The position numbers and the translations under genes were made by a program. A stretch of DNA of 15,084 nucleotides from CANNDT01 sp945876205 (GTDB lineage: Bacteria > Acidobacteriota > Vicinamibacteria > Vicinamibacterales > UBA2999): positions 1 through 15,084 of the forward strand of contig CANNDT010000107.1 of NCBI GenBank assembly GCA_947503365.1, written 5' to 3'. The notes under the pieces are model-generated. The model was not told where the DNA came from, did no database searches, and was given only the letters and a program-made list of their open reading frames with translations. Positions 1 through 6,580 of the stretch are shown here, one piece after another (position 1 is the first letter of the stretch; each line of letters starts with the position of its first letter).

Positions 1-79
1 CATGCCGCAGCTCGTCGCGGCACTCCGCGCGCGGGATCAACAACTCGGACTGGTCACCGACGTCGAGAAAGTTGCGTAG
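1..79 (+). CDS. possible 3' end of an upstream gene (partial)
   Basis: The window opens in a frame that reads 25 codons from an ATG at position 2 to a TAG at 77-79 (residues such as LVAALRARDQQLGLVTDVEK). The likeliest reading is the C-terminal end of a gene that begins left of the window, but the stretch is too short to recognise a family. It shares a frame with the leucine-rich-repeat fragment that follows the TAG, yet shows no repeat pattern itself, so I do not join the two. It could also be noncoding. Confidence 0.25.
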   Translation, partial: MPQLVAALRARDQQLGLVTDVEKVA

Positions 80-457
80 TCGTCAACCGAGCCGCCGCTG
101 AATTTCAACAGCCGACGGGACAACTCCAGCTTCGTAGCCAACTACAACAACCTGACCGGTTCGATTCCAAGCCTCAGCGGCCTCACATCCTTGGAGTCGT
201 TGGTGCTCTACGGCGGTCAACTGACGGGCTCGATCCCCACTCTCGCCGGCTTGACAGCGTTGCAAGTCCTGCTCGTCAAAGACAATCAGCTGACCGGAGC
301 GATGCCCTTGCCGGGCCCGGCAATTCGTCCCGGTTCCGCACTTTGCGGTAACTTCCTCCGATCGACGGGAGACTCGACTGCAGACGCCGCATGGGACGCC
401 TCCAACTTCACGAGTCCGGTCGGTGGGACACCTGGTTGGATTGCCTGCCAGAGGTGA
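80..457 (+). pseudogene. leucine-rich-repeat protein fragment, 5' truncated
   Basis: The frame is open from just after the TAG at 77-79 to a TGA at 455-457. It encodes about two and a half plant-type leucine-rich repeats (pattern LxxLxVxxNxLTGSIPxLxGLT), starting near NSSFVANYNNLTG. They are followed by a C-terminal cap with two cysteines (ALCGNF and GWIACQR). Upstream of about position 113 the repeat pattern is lost, and no ATG or well-placed ribosome site precedes the repeats; the first usable start is a TTG at 191, inside a repeat. No signal peptide is visible, although such proteins are normally exported. The fragment therefore looks like the surviving 3' end of a longer extracellular protein gene. 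A short real gene starting at TTG 191 (88 residues) is the alternative. Confidence 0.6.
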
Positions 458-707
458 CTGGCGTTTCCACATCTGACACACAAGCGGATGGCCGCAAGCG
501 GCCGGCTCTCCGGCGTAGGTGGCCGCGACCGTGAATAGATTGTCGCCGCGGCGATTATAGGGCGGAGATGCGGTGTGAAAAATCTGCAATCGGCGGGGCG
601 TGATGCTCGCGTGAGAATCTGCAACAGTTGCTTCGAATGAGCCCGATTGTCGAACGTTTACTGCGGGTACGCCTTTGGCTTCCTCTCGTCGTGTGCGGAG
701 AGTGACG
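458..707. other. intergenic stretch without a convincing gene
   Basis: No coding frame here is convincing. It holds a 6-bp hairpin with a 2-nt loop (490-503, GGCCGC AA GCGGCC) about 30 nt after the LRR stop, with no T-run. It also holds a 12-bp perfect palindrome TCGCCGCGGCGA (543-554), two copies of AATCTGCAA 35 nt apart (581-589 and 616-624), and a minus-strand TATAAT (559-554) that points at no credible gene. The ribosome site for the next gene lies at its right end. Confidence 0.4.
697..702 (+). promoter_or_regulatory. ribosome binding site for the first small membrane gene
   Basis: GGAGAG ends 5 nt before the ATG at 708. This decides the start: an in-frame longer version from 675 has no such site and would add only a short basic leader. 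Confidence 0.6.
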
Positions 708-908
708 ATGGTAGAGTTGAGCGACGGGCAACGCCGGGTGCTTGTAGACAAGTTGCCAGACGTCGCGAATGTAGCCGCCGGAGCGATGGTGTTCGGCCAG
801 TTTCTCGGCGATCGCCCGTTTTCGATGCCACTCGCGACGGCCGGAGCCGTCGCATGGTTAGCCCTGAGCGTCGTCACGCTTTTTCTGGCGCGGCGGAGGG
901 AGTCATGA
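708..908 (+). CDS. small membrane protein of unknown function
   Basis: A 66-residue protein beginning MVELSDGQRRVLVDKLPDVANVAAGAMVFGQ. Residues of roughly 17-35 (NVAAGAMVFGQFLG) form a short, mildly hydrophobic segment, and about 42-60 (ATAGAVAWLALSVVTLFLA) form a clear transmembrane helix followed by a positive tail RRRES. The start is set by GGAGAG 5 nt upstream. Its TGA (906-908) overlaps the start of the next gene, so the two are probably translated together. I do not recognise a named family with certainty. The layout (acidic/basic N-terminus, two hydrophobic segments, basic end) fits a small inner-membrane protein with two spans. Downstream it converges on alaS, so it has no functional partner in that direction. 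Confidence 0.65.
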   Translation: MVELSDGQRRVLVDKLPDVANVAAGAMVFGQFLGDRPFSMPLATAGAVAWLALSVVTLFLARRRES

Positions 909-1033
909 TGGACCCGACCGGCGTCTACATTATCCTGGGAACAATCGTGCTTGCTGCTACCGGGGTCGCCATTTGGGATTGGCTCGCCGAACGCGAGCGG
1001 CTCCGAAAACGGCACCGCGACCAGTCGGCCTGA
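905..1033 (+). CDS. single-span small membrane protein of unknown function
   Basis: A 42-residue protein, MMDPTGVYIILGTIVLAATGVAIWDWLAERERLRKRHRDQSA. Residues about 7-24 form one hydrophobic helix, followed by an amphipathic, strongly charged cytoplasmic-type tail (AERERLRKRHRD). Two adjacent ATG codons (905 and 908) are possible starts. Both overlap the TGA of the preceding gene, and GGAGGGAG (895-902) inside that gene serves as the ribosome site; spacing slightly favours 908. The overlap implies translational coupling, and the two products may form a small membrane complex. No family is recognised. It is too short for most automatic gene calls, but ribosome site, overlap and hydrophobic profile together make it credible. 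Confidence 0.55.
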   Translation: MMDPTGVYIILGTIVLAATGVAIWDWLAERERLRKRHRDQSA

Positions 1034-1086
1034 GATCGACTCGTAGGGCAGTCCGGAAACCCGGAACCTCGATCCACTGGTGGGCG

Positions 1087-1102
1087 GAGGCCTTCAGGCC
1101 TC
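1087..1102. repeat. hairpin across the alaS stop codon, sharing a core with the REP-like elements
   Basis: A 7-bp perfect stem GAGGCCT / AGGCCTC with loop TC. Its core GGCCTTCAGGCC is identical to the core of the REP-like unit at 8049-8078. The alaS TGA (1096-1094) lies in the loop and stem. It lacks the GTAG foot seen at 8049-8124 and has no T-run. It could be a decayed repeat copy or serve as a 3' end between the convergent small-protein operon and alaS. Confidence 0.45.
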
Positions 1103-3739
1103 TGGTGACAAGAGCTTCTCGATCACCCCGCGGCTTGCCGCGAGCATCTCGGCGATCTTCGACGCATCCTTGCCGCCCGCTTCGGCAAAGTCGGCGCGGC
1201 CGCCGCCGCGGCCGCCGACGAGCGGCGCCAGTTGCTTGACGATTTCCCCCGCCGGCGCCTTCTTCACCAGGTCTGGCGTGACGCCGACGACGACCGAAAT
1301 CTTGCCCTCGGACGGTGCGGCGAGGACGACGACGCCGCTCTTGATCTGATCGCGCAGACGGTCGACGAGCGCGCGCAGGCCGTCCTTGTCGAGGCCGCTG
1401 ACTTCGCGCGCAATCAGCTTCACGCCGGCCACGTCCACGGCTTCGTCAGTCTGGCCCGCCGCGCCTCCGCCGCCGATCGCCGCCTTCATCTTCGCCTGCT
1501 GCAGCTCGCGGGCGAGCCGCTTGTTCTCGTCGTGGAGCGCCGCCACTCTCGCTGACAGCTCTCCGGGACGCGCATTGAGCGCGGATGCGACGACGGCGAG
1601 CTCGTCGCGGTCGCGCTGAAACGCTTTCACCGAGTCGAGCCCCGTGATCGCCTCGATGCGGCGCGTACCCGCGGCCACGCCGCCTTCTGAAACGACCGCA
1701 AACAAGCCGATGTCGCCGGTCGCGCGCACGTGCGTGCCGCCGCACAGCTCGGTGCTGAATCCTGGGACGGAGACGACGCGCACCTTGTCGCCGTACTTTT
1801 CGCCGAAGAGCGCCATGGCGCCTGCGGCGATCGCCTCCTGCGTGTTCTTCACGTCGGTCTGGACCGGCGTGTTCTTCAGCACCTGCTCGTTGACGATGCG
1901 CTCGATGTCGAGGAGTTGTTCGCGGGTAAGCGCGCTGAAGTGGACGAAGTCGAACCGCAGCCGATCCGGCGCCACCAGCGATCCTGCCTGCTTCACGTGC
2001 GAGCCGAGCACCTGGCGCAGCGCCGCGTGGAGCAGGTGAGTGGCGGTGTGATTACGGCGCGTCGCGTCGCGCAGCGTCGCATCGACGTTGGCCCTGACGA
2101 GGTCGCGATAGTTCAGCGCGCCGCGCGTGACCTTGACCACGTGAAAGCGCGGCATCTCCGGCACTCGCGTGATCTCGGAGACGGTGGCCTCACCGTGAGG
2201 GCCGATCAGCGCGCCGACATCCGACACCTGGCCGCCCGCCTGCAGATAGAACGGCGTTTCGGACAGCGCCACGAACCCTTCGTCACCTTCATTGAGCACA
2301 TCGATGCTGTGCCGGTTCCCGTCCAGGAGCTCGACGATCTGCGTATTGACCGTCGTCACGTCATAGCCGCGGAAGGCGTCGGGCAGTGACTGCACGCCGG
2401 CTCTCGGTTGAAACGGGATGTCTTCGCCGGCCGCCGCCGTTCCGAACTTGCTCTTCGCGCGCGCCTTGTCTCGCTGGCCCTTCATCGCGGCGTCGAAGCC
2501 TTCGCGATCGAGCGTCAGCTTCCGCGCTTCAATCGTGTCCTCGATGAATTCTTTCGGCAGTCCGTAGGTGTCGTAGAGCTTGAAGGCGACGTCGCCGGCG
2601 ACCACCGTGCCGCGCGCCGCAGCCTCGTCCAGCGCTTTTTCGAGTCTTGGAAGACCGTCGGTCAACACCGCGTCGAACTGCTTTTCTTCCGCCAAGATCG
2701 CCTGCTCGACCATGCCTCGGTTGGTGCGGATTTCCGGATAGGCGTCGCCCATCTCGCGATCGAGGATGCCGACGATCCGGTGCATGAAGGGCTCTGACAG
2801 ACCCAGGTGTTTTCCGTGGCGCATCGCGCGCCGCATGATCTTGCGCAGCACGTATCCACGGAATTCATTGGACGGCATGACGCCGTCGGCGATCAGGAAT
2901 GTGGTGGCCCTGATGTGGTCGGCGATGACGCGCATCGAGACGTCCGGAGCGTCCATGGTGCCGCGGTAGGTGTGGCCTGAGAGGCGGCCAATCTCGGCGA
3001 GGATCGGCGTGAAGAGGTCCGTGTCGTAGTTGGATTCCTTGCCCTGCAGCACCGAGGTGATGCGTTCGAGGCCCATGCCGGTGTCGATCGACGGCGCCGG
3101 CAGCGGCTTGAGGACGCCGCCTGGCTGGCGATCGAATTCCATGAACACGTTGTTCCAGATTTCGATCTCCGGGTCCTGGCCGGTTCCGCGGACGTAGTAG
3201 ATCTCGCTGCAGCGGCCGCACGGCCCCGTATCGCCCATCTGCCAGAAGTTGTCGTCCGCGCCCAGTTCGACGATCTTCTCGGCCGGCACGAACGTCCGCC
3301 AGATGTCGTAGGCCTCGTCATCGCGCGGGATACCCGCTTCGCCCTTGAAGATCGACACAATCAGACGATCGGGTGGCATCTTCCAGACGTCGGTGAGCAG
3401 CGTCCAGGCAAACTCGATCGCGTCTTTCTTGAAGTAGTCGCCGAACGAGAAGTTGCCGAGCATCTCGAAGAACGTGTGGTGCCGGAGCGAGGGGCCGACG
3501 TTCTCGAGGTCGTTGTGCTTGCCGCTCACACGCATGCACTTCTGCGACGTGGTGGCGCGGGTGTAGTCGCGCTTCTCCTTGCCCAGGAAGGCATCCTTGA
3601 ACTGGTTCATGCCTGCGTTGGTGAAGAGCAGGGTCGGATCGTCGTGAGGCACCAGCGGGGAACTGGGCACGATGCGGTGCCCGTGGCTCTCGAAGTACTT
3701 CAGGAAGGTTCGGCGGATGTCGTTGGCGCTAGTCGTCAT
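1094..3739 (-). CDS. alaS: alanine--tRNA ligase
   Basis: Charges tRNA-Ala with alanine in the cytoplasm and hydrolyses mischarged Ser/Gly-tRNA-Ala. At 881 residues it has the normal full length. The class II catalytic core is at the N-terminus: motif 2 RHHTFFEMLGNFSFGDYF (about 86-103) and motif 3 DTGMGLERI (about 219-227). The editing domain has all four zinc ligands expected from the family: H564 and H568 (HTATH), C666 and H670 (CGGTH). A C-terminal coiled coil (about 705-755) leads into a DHHA1-type domain with GGRGGGRADFAEAGG (842-856). The ATG at 3739 lies inside the end of recX, an 11-nt overlap, and there is no clear ribosome site of its own, so translation is probably coupled to recX. 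The recX-alaS order matches the recA-recX-alaS arrangement of Gammaproteobacteria, without recA. Nothing is damaged. Confidence 0.97.
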   Translation of the reverse strand: MTTSANDIRRTFLKYFESHGHRIVPSSPLVPHDDPTLLFTNAGMNQFKDAFLGKEKRDYTRATTSQKCMRVSGKHNDLENVGPSLRHHTFFEMLGNFSFGDYFKKDAIEFAWTLLTDVWKMPPDRLIVSIFKGEAGIPRDDEAYDIWRTFVPAEKIVELGADDNFWQMGDTGPCGRCSEIYYVRGTGQDPEIEIWNNVFMEFDRQPGGVLKPLPAPSIDTGMGLERITSVLQGKESNYDTDLFTPILAEIGRLSGHTYRGTMDAPDVSMRVIADHIRATTFLIADGVMPSNEFRGYVLRKIMRRAMRHGKHLGLSEPFMHRIVGILDREMGDAYPEIRTNRGMVEQAILAEEKQFDAVLTDGLPRLEKALDEAAARGTVVAGDVAFKLYDTYGLPKEFIEDTIEARKLTLDREGFDAAMKGQRDKARAKSKFGTAAAGEDIPFQPRAGVQSLPDAFRGYDVTTVNTQIVELLDGNRHSIDVLNEGDEGFVALSETPFYLQAGGQVSDVGALIGPHGEATVSEITRVPEMPRFHVVKVTRGALNYRDLVRANVDATLRDATRRNHTATHLLHAALRQVLGSHVKQAGSLVAPDRLRFDFVHFSALTREQLLDIERIVNEQVLKNTPVQTDVKNTQEAIAAGAMALFGEKYGDKVRVVSVPGFSTELCGGTHVRATGDIGLFAVVSEGGVAAGTRRIEAITGLDSVKAFQRDRDELAVVASALNARPGELSARVAALHDENKRLARELQQAKMKAAIGGGGAAGQTDEAVDVAGVKLIAREVSGLDKDGLRALVDRLRDQIKSGVVVLAAPSEGKISVVVGVTPDLVKKAPAGEIVKQLAPLVGGRGGGRADFAEAGGKDASKIAEMLAASRGVIEKLLSPEA

Positions 3740-4211
3740 GGGTCAGGCGAATGTGTGTGATGCGTCCCCGGATGGCCGAGCTCACCCGGGCGGGGTCGTA
3801 GCCTTGTGCGAGGAGATACCGGTGCACCCGGCGTGCGGTGGCCATGTCGGTCAGCGCGCCTCGCCGGAGCCGCCGTTCGAGCGCCTGCTCGAGCAGCGCG
3901 TTCTCGTCCAGTTCCTCGAAGACTTCGGCAACGGCGGCCCGCGCCACGGTGCGGGCGATGCCGAGCGACTCGACCTGCCGGAGCACGCGCGCGCGGCCCC
4001 GATGCTTGATGCGCACCTCGGTGCGCGCACACGCGAGCGCCGTGCGGCGGTCGTCCAGCGCCCGCTCGCGGCGCAGCCGCTCGACCGCCGCGTCGATGTC
4101 GTCGCTCTCGAACTCCTTGCGCGCCAGACGCGTGCGAACCTGGGCCTCGGACAGCTCACGCCGTCCCAGCATCTTCAACCCCGCCACATAGGCGCGGTCC
4201 GCGTCTTCCAT
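3729..4211 (-). CDS. recX: regulatory protein RecX
   Basis: RecX binds RecA and modulates its filament on DNA, usually inhibiting its recombinase and coprotease activity. The 160-residue protein has the family's three-helix repeat pattern. The N-terminal block has AYVAGLKMLGRRELSEAQVRTRL and the usual lead-in to EFESDDIDAAVERLRRERALDDRR (about 33-56). A second repeat covers LRQVESLGIARTVARAAVAEVFEELDENALLEQALERRLRR, and a third ends at RRVHRYLLAQGYDPARVSSAI. Length matches the usual 150-170. It overlaps alaS by 11 nt downstream. Upstream it is separated from pilT by about 110 nt containing a strong hairpin repeat, so it may start a separate transcript; no convincing promoter or ribosome site was seen. 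recA is not in the window. No odd residues noted. Confidence 0.93.
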   Translation of the reverse strand: MEDADRAYVAGLKMLGRRELSEAQVRTRLARKEFESDDIDAAVERLRRERALDDRRTALACARTEVRIKHRGRARVLRQVESLGIARTVARAAVAEVFEELDENALLEQALERRLRRGALTDMATARRVHRYLLAQGYDPARVSSAIRGRITHIRLTHDD

Positions 4212-4245
4212 CTTGTCAGTTTACGATGGTTCTTTGCCCCCACGG

Positions 4246-4303
4246 CACACCGAGGCACCGAGACACCGAGAACGTTGTGGTTCGGCCTCGGTGCCTCGGT
4301 GTG
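4246..4303. repeat. long intergenic hairpin with CACCGAG repeats (pilT 3' / recX 5')
   Basis: Perfect 17-bp inverted repeat: arm CACACCGAGGCACCGAG at 4246-4262 and its exact complement at 4287-4303, with a 24-nt loop. The left side also contains three direct copies of an 8-mer (R)CACCGAG. It lies after the pilT stop and before recX in the direction of transcription. No T-run follows, so it is not a standard intrinsic terminator. It may act as a 3' stabiliser, as a weak terminator, or belong to a dispersed intergenic repeat family; short repeats of the form CTCGGTG-CCTCGGTG look familiar from other genomes, but I cannot confirm this here. Confidence 0.75.
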
Positions 4304-4323
4304 TTGTCGCGGTGAAGGTTGCC

Positions 4324-5472
4324 TCAGCTGCCGTAGCGGGTGATCTCGGGGGAGCCGCCGGTCTGGACGCCCGCCATCTGATCGCGCGCCATGTCCGAGG
4401 TCGTCGAGATGCCCTGTACCTTGAGCTTGAACTCGTCCACGTTCGACGCCCACCGCAGCGCTTCTTCGTACGAAATCAGCTTCTGCGAGAAGAGGTGGAA
4501 GATCGACTGGTCGAACGTCTGCATCCCGTACTGCGACGTGCCCTGGGCGATCGCGCCGTGAATCAGGTGCGTCTTCTCCTTGTCCATGATGCAGTCGCGG
4601 ATGAAGGCGGTGCTGATCAGGATCTCGACGGCGGGCGCGCGCCCCTTGCTGTCGGCCTTCGGGATGAGCCGCTGCGAGATGACGGCCTTGAGCACGCTCG
4701 CCAGCTGGATGCGGATCTGCTTCTGCTGGTGCGGGGGAAACACCGCGATGATGCGGTTGATCGTTTCGGTCGCGTCGAGCGTATGCAGCGTCGAGAACAC
4801 CAGGTGACCCGTCTCGGCCGCGAGCAGCGCCGTTTCGATCGTCTCGAAGTCACGCATCTCGCCGACGAGGATCACGTCCGGATCCTGCCGCAGCGCGCTG
4901 CGCAGCGCGTGGGAAAACGAGCTCGTGTCCACGCCGATCTCCCGCTGGTTGATAATCGAGCGGTTGTCACGGTGCAGGTATTCGATCGGATCTTCGACCG
5001 TCATGACGTGACATGTGCGCGACGAATTGATTTCGTCGATCATCGCCGCCAGCGTCGTACTCTTGCCGCTGCCGGTGGTGCCGGTCACGAGTACCAGGCC
5101 TCGCTCTTCCGACGCAATCTTTTTCAGGACCTGAGGCAGGGCAAGGTCGTCGATTGTCGCGACCTTCAGCGGGATCACGCGGAAGATCATCCCGATCGTG
5201 CCACGCTGCTGGAAGGTGTTGCAGCGGAACCGGCCGAGGCCGGCCACGCTGTAGGCGAGGTCGACCTCGTGGTTGTCCTTGAATTTTTCGCGGTGAGCTG
5301 TCGGGAGGACCGCTGCCGCAATTGCCTGCATGTCCTCGGGTTCAAGCCGCTTGTTTTCAGTGGCCGGCACGAGCTGGCCGCGCACCCGCATCATCGGGTA
5401 GCTGCCAACCTTCAGATGGAGATCCGAGGCGCCTCCCTCGACCGCGATCTTCAGGAGATCGTTGACATGCAT
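4324..5472 (-). CDS. pilT: type IV pilus retraction ATPase, PilT/PilU family
   Basis: Hexameric cytoplasmic ATPase at the base of the type IV pilus that drives retraction and twitching motility. It has 382 residues, the usual size. An N-terminal PAS-like domain (about 1-110) is followed by the secretion-ATPase core: Walker A GTTGSGKST (131-139), Asp box TVEDPIEY (158-165), Walker B DPDVILVGEMRD (197-208) and His box TGHLVFSTLHT (221-231). The C-terminal segment GMQTFDQSIFHLF...ISYEEALRWASNVDEFKL resembles PilU-type proteins more than classical PilT with its AIRNLIRE motif, so the PilT/PilU split is uncertain. The ATG lies 9 nt after the ilvE stop, so it is probably cotranscribed with ilvE. 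No other pilus gene is in the window. Confidence 0.94.
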   Translation of the reverse strand: MHVNDLLKIAVEGGASDLHLKVGSYPMMRVRGQLVPATENKRLEPEDMQAIAAAVLPTAHREKFKDNHEVDLAYSVAGLGRFRCNTFQQRGTIGMIFRVIPLKVATIDDLALPQVLKKIASEERGLVLVTGTTGSGKSTTLAAMIDEINSSRTCHVMTVEDPIEYLHRDNRSIINQREIGVDTSSFSHALRSALRQDPDVILVGEMRDFETIETALLAAETGHLVFSTLHTLDATETINRIIAVFPPHQQKQIRIQLASVLKAVISQRLIPKADSKGRAPAVEILISTAFIRDCIMDKEKTHLIHGAIAQGTSQYGMQTFDQSIFHLFSQKLISYEEALRWASNVDEFKLKVQGISTTSDMARDQMAGVQTGGSPEITRYGS

Positions 5473-5481
5473 GCCGTCAGT

Positions 5482-6444
5482 TTATCGGGTCTTCGCGGCT
5501 CCGGATGCCGCGACTGCTGGGCTGTTCACGAATTGCAGCCAGCCGTGCGTATCCGGCGCGTCGCCGCGCACGATCTGGAAGAAGCGCTGCTGTATTGCCT
5601 CGGTGACCGGACCGCGGCTGCCGCGGCCGACCTTCACACGGTCGACGGTCTTGATTGGCGTCACCTCGACGGCGGTGCCCACGAAGAACACCTCGTCCGC
5701 GATGTAGAGCATTTCGCGCGGCAGCGTCTGCTCCCGCACCTCGAAGCCAAGGTCTTTGGCCAGCGTCAGCACGCAGTCCCGGGTGATGCCCGACAGCACG
5801 GAATTGCCGATCGGCGGCGTGTAGATCGTCCCCTCGCGGACGATGAACACGTTCTGGCCGCTGCCTTCGCTCAGGTTGCCCTGCGTATCGAGCGCGATCC
5901 CCTCGGCGTAGCCGTCGGCAATCGCTTCCATCTTGATGAGCTGCGCGTTGGCATAGTTCGCCACGCTCTTGGCCATCGCCGGCGTCGTGTTCGGCGCATT
6001 GCGCGCCCACGTCGAGATCTTGACGTCGATGCCTTCTTCGATCGCTTCCTTGCTGAAGTAGGCGGGCCATTCCCACACCATCAGCGCCACGTCGACGGGG
6101 CAGGGCAGCGGGTTGACGCCGAGCGAGTCGTAGCCGCGGTACATCAGCGGGCGGATGTAGCAGGCGCGGAGCTTGTTGACCTGGATCAGCTCGACGATCG
6201 CGTCACTGAGCGTCTGCTGGTCGTAGGGCGACTCCATCCGGTAGATGCGCGCCGAATCGAACAGCCGCTTCATATGCGCGTCTAGCCTGAAGCACGCGGG
6301 CCCATTCTTGGTGTCGTAGCACCGGGCGCCCTCGAAGACGCCGCTGCCGTAGTGCACGATGTGGGAAGCGATGTGGATGTTGGCGTCCTTCCAATCCACA
6401 AACGTCCCGTTCATCCAGATCTTGCCGGTGCCCGGAAAAGCCAT
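5482..6444 (-). CDS. ilvE: branched-chain amino acid aminotransferase
   Basis: PLP-dependent class IV aminotransferase catalysing the last step of leucine, isoleucine and valine synthesis and the first step of their breakdown, with 2-oxoglutarate/glutamate as partner. 320 residues with this start. Visible family features: N-terminal IWMNGTFVDWKDANIHIASHIVHYGSGVFEGARCY, the likely PLP lysine K159 in MAKSVANYANAQ, EGIALDTQGNLSEGSGQNVFIV (181-202), LSGITRD (217-223) and the phosphate-side segment FVGTAVEVTPI (254-264). An in-frame ATG-less extension to 6480 exists, but the ATG at 6444 is preferred because GGAG lies 7 nt upstream (6455-6452) and the family's N-terminus begins here. The upstream region is filled with GGGAGTTGG-type repeats. 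It leads the ilvE-pilT pair. Confidence 0.94.
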   Translation of the reverse strand: MAFPGTGKIWMNGTFVDWKDANIHIASHIVHYGSGVFEGARCYDTKNGPACFRLDAHMKRLFDSARIYRMESPYDQQTLSDAIVELIQVNKLRACYIRPLMYRGYDSLGVNPLPCPVDVALMVWEWPAYFSKEAIEEGIDVKISTWARNAPNTTPAMAKSVANYANAQLIKMEAIADGYAEGIALDTQGNLSEGSGQNVFIVREGTIYTPPIGNSVLSGITRDCVLTLAKDLGFEVREQTLPREMLYIADEVFFVGTAVEVTPIKTVDRVKVGRGSRGPVTEAIQQRFFQIVRGDAPDTHGWLQFVNSPAVAASGAAKTR

Positions 6445-6451
6445 CACACAA

Positions 6452-6524
6452 CTCCAAATTCCCAACTCGGCAACTCCCAACCCAGATCCCAGTCATTGGG
6501 AGTTGGCGTATTGGGAGTTGGGCG
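6452..6524. repeat. GGGAGTTGG / CCAACTCCC repeat cluster upstream of ilvE
   Basis: A 15-bp tandem repeat, ATTGGGAGTTGGCGT then ATTGGGAGTTGGGCG (6495-6524), lies opposite inverted copies CAACTCCCAA (6471-6480) and the degenerate TTCCCAACTC (6459-6468) and CAACTCC (about 6449-6455). The 10-bp arms 6471-6480 and 6496-6505 are perfectly complementary with a 15-nt loop. The GGAG ribosome site of ilvE lies in the last, degenerate copy. This looks like a short intergenic repeat family that has spread into the ilvE leader. Confidence 0.65.
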
Positions 6525-6543
6525 TTCCTTCCGATCCTAATAC

Positions 6544-6580
6544 GGGCGTCGGGGAATCGCCCAATGTCAGCGGGACATTG
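6544..6580. terminator. hairpins just after the kinase stop codon
   Basis: Read on the minus strand, the kinase TAA (6583-6581) is followed at once by a perfect 7-bp stem CAATGTC / GACATTG with a 5-nt loop (6580-6562), then a 5-bp stem GGGCG / CGCCC (6562-6544). Their position suggests a 3' end or mRNA-stabilising structure. There is no U-tract, so intrinsic termination is uncertain. Confidence 0.4.

Noticed and set aside
554..559. TATAAT on the minus strand, with a weak TTTTCA 16 nt upstream
   Set aside because: It looks like a promoter, but no credible minus-strand gene follows within several hundred bases. Recorded only as an unexplained motif.
83..1015. A 310-codon open frame on the minus strand
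   Set aside because: It spans the LRR fragment, an intergenic region and two small genes with good ribosome sites on the other strand, and its protein has no recognisable features.
4213..6285. A 690-codon open frame on the plus strand
   Set aside because: It runs opposite pilT and ilvE, both full-length and with intact motifs. Its composition is arginine/histidine/aspartate-rich, as expected for an antisense shadow in GC-rich DNA, and it has no recognisable domain.
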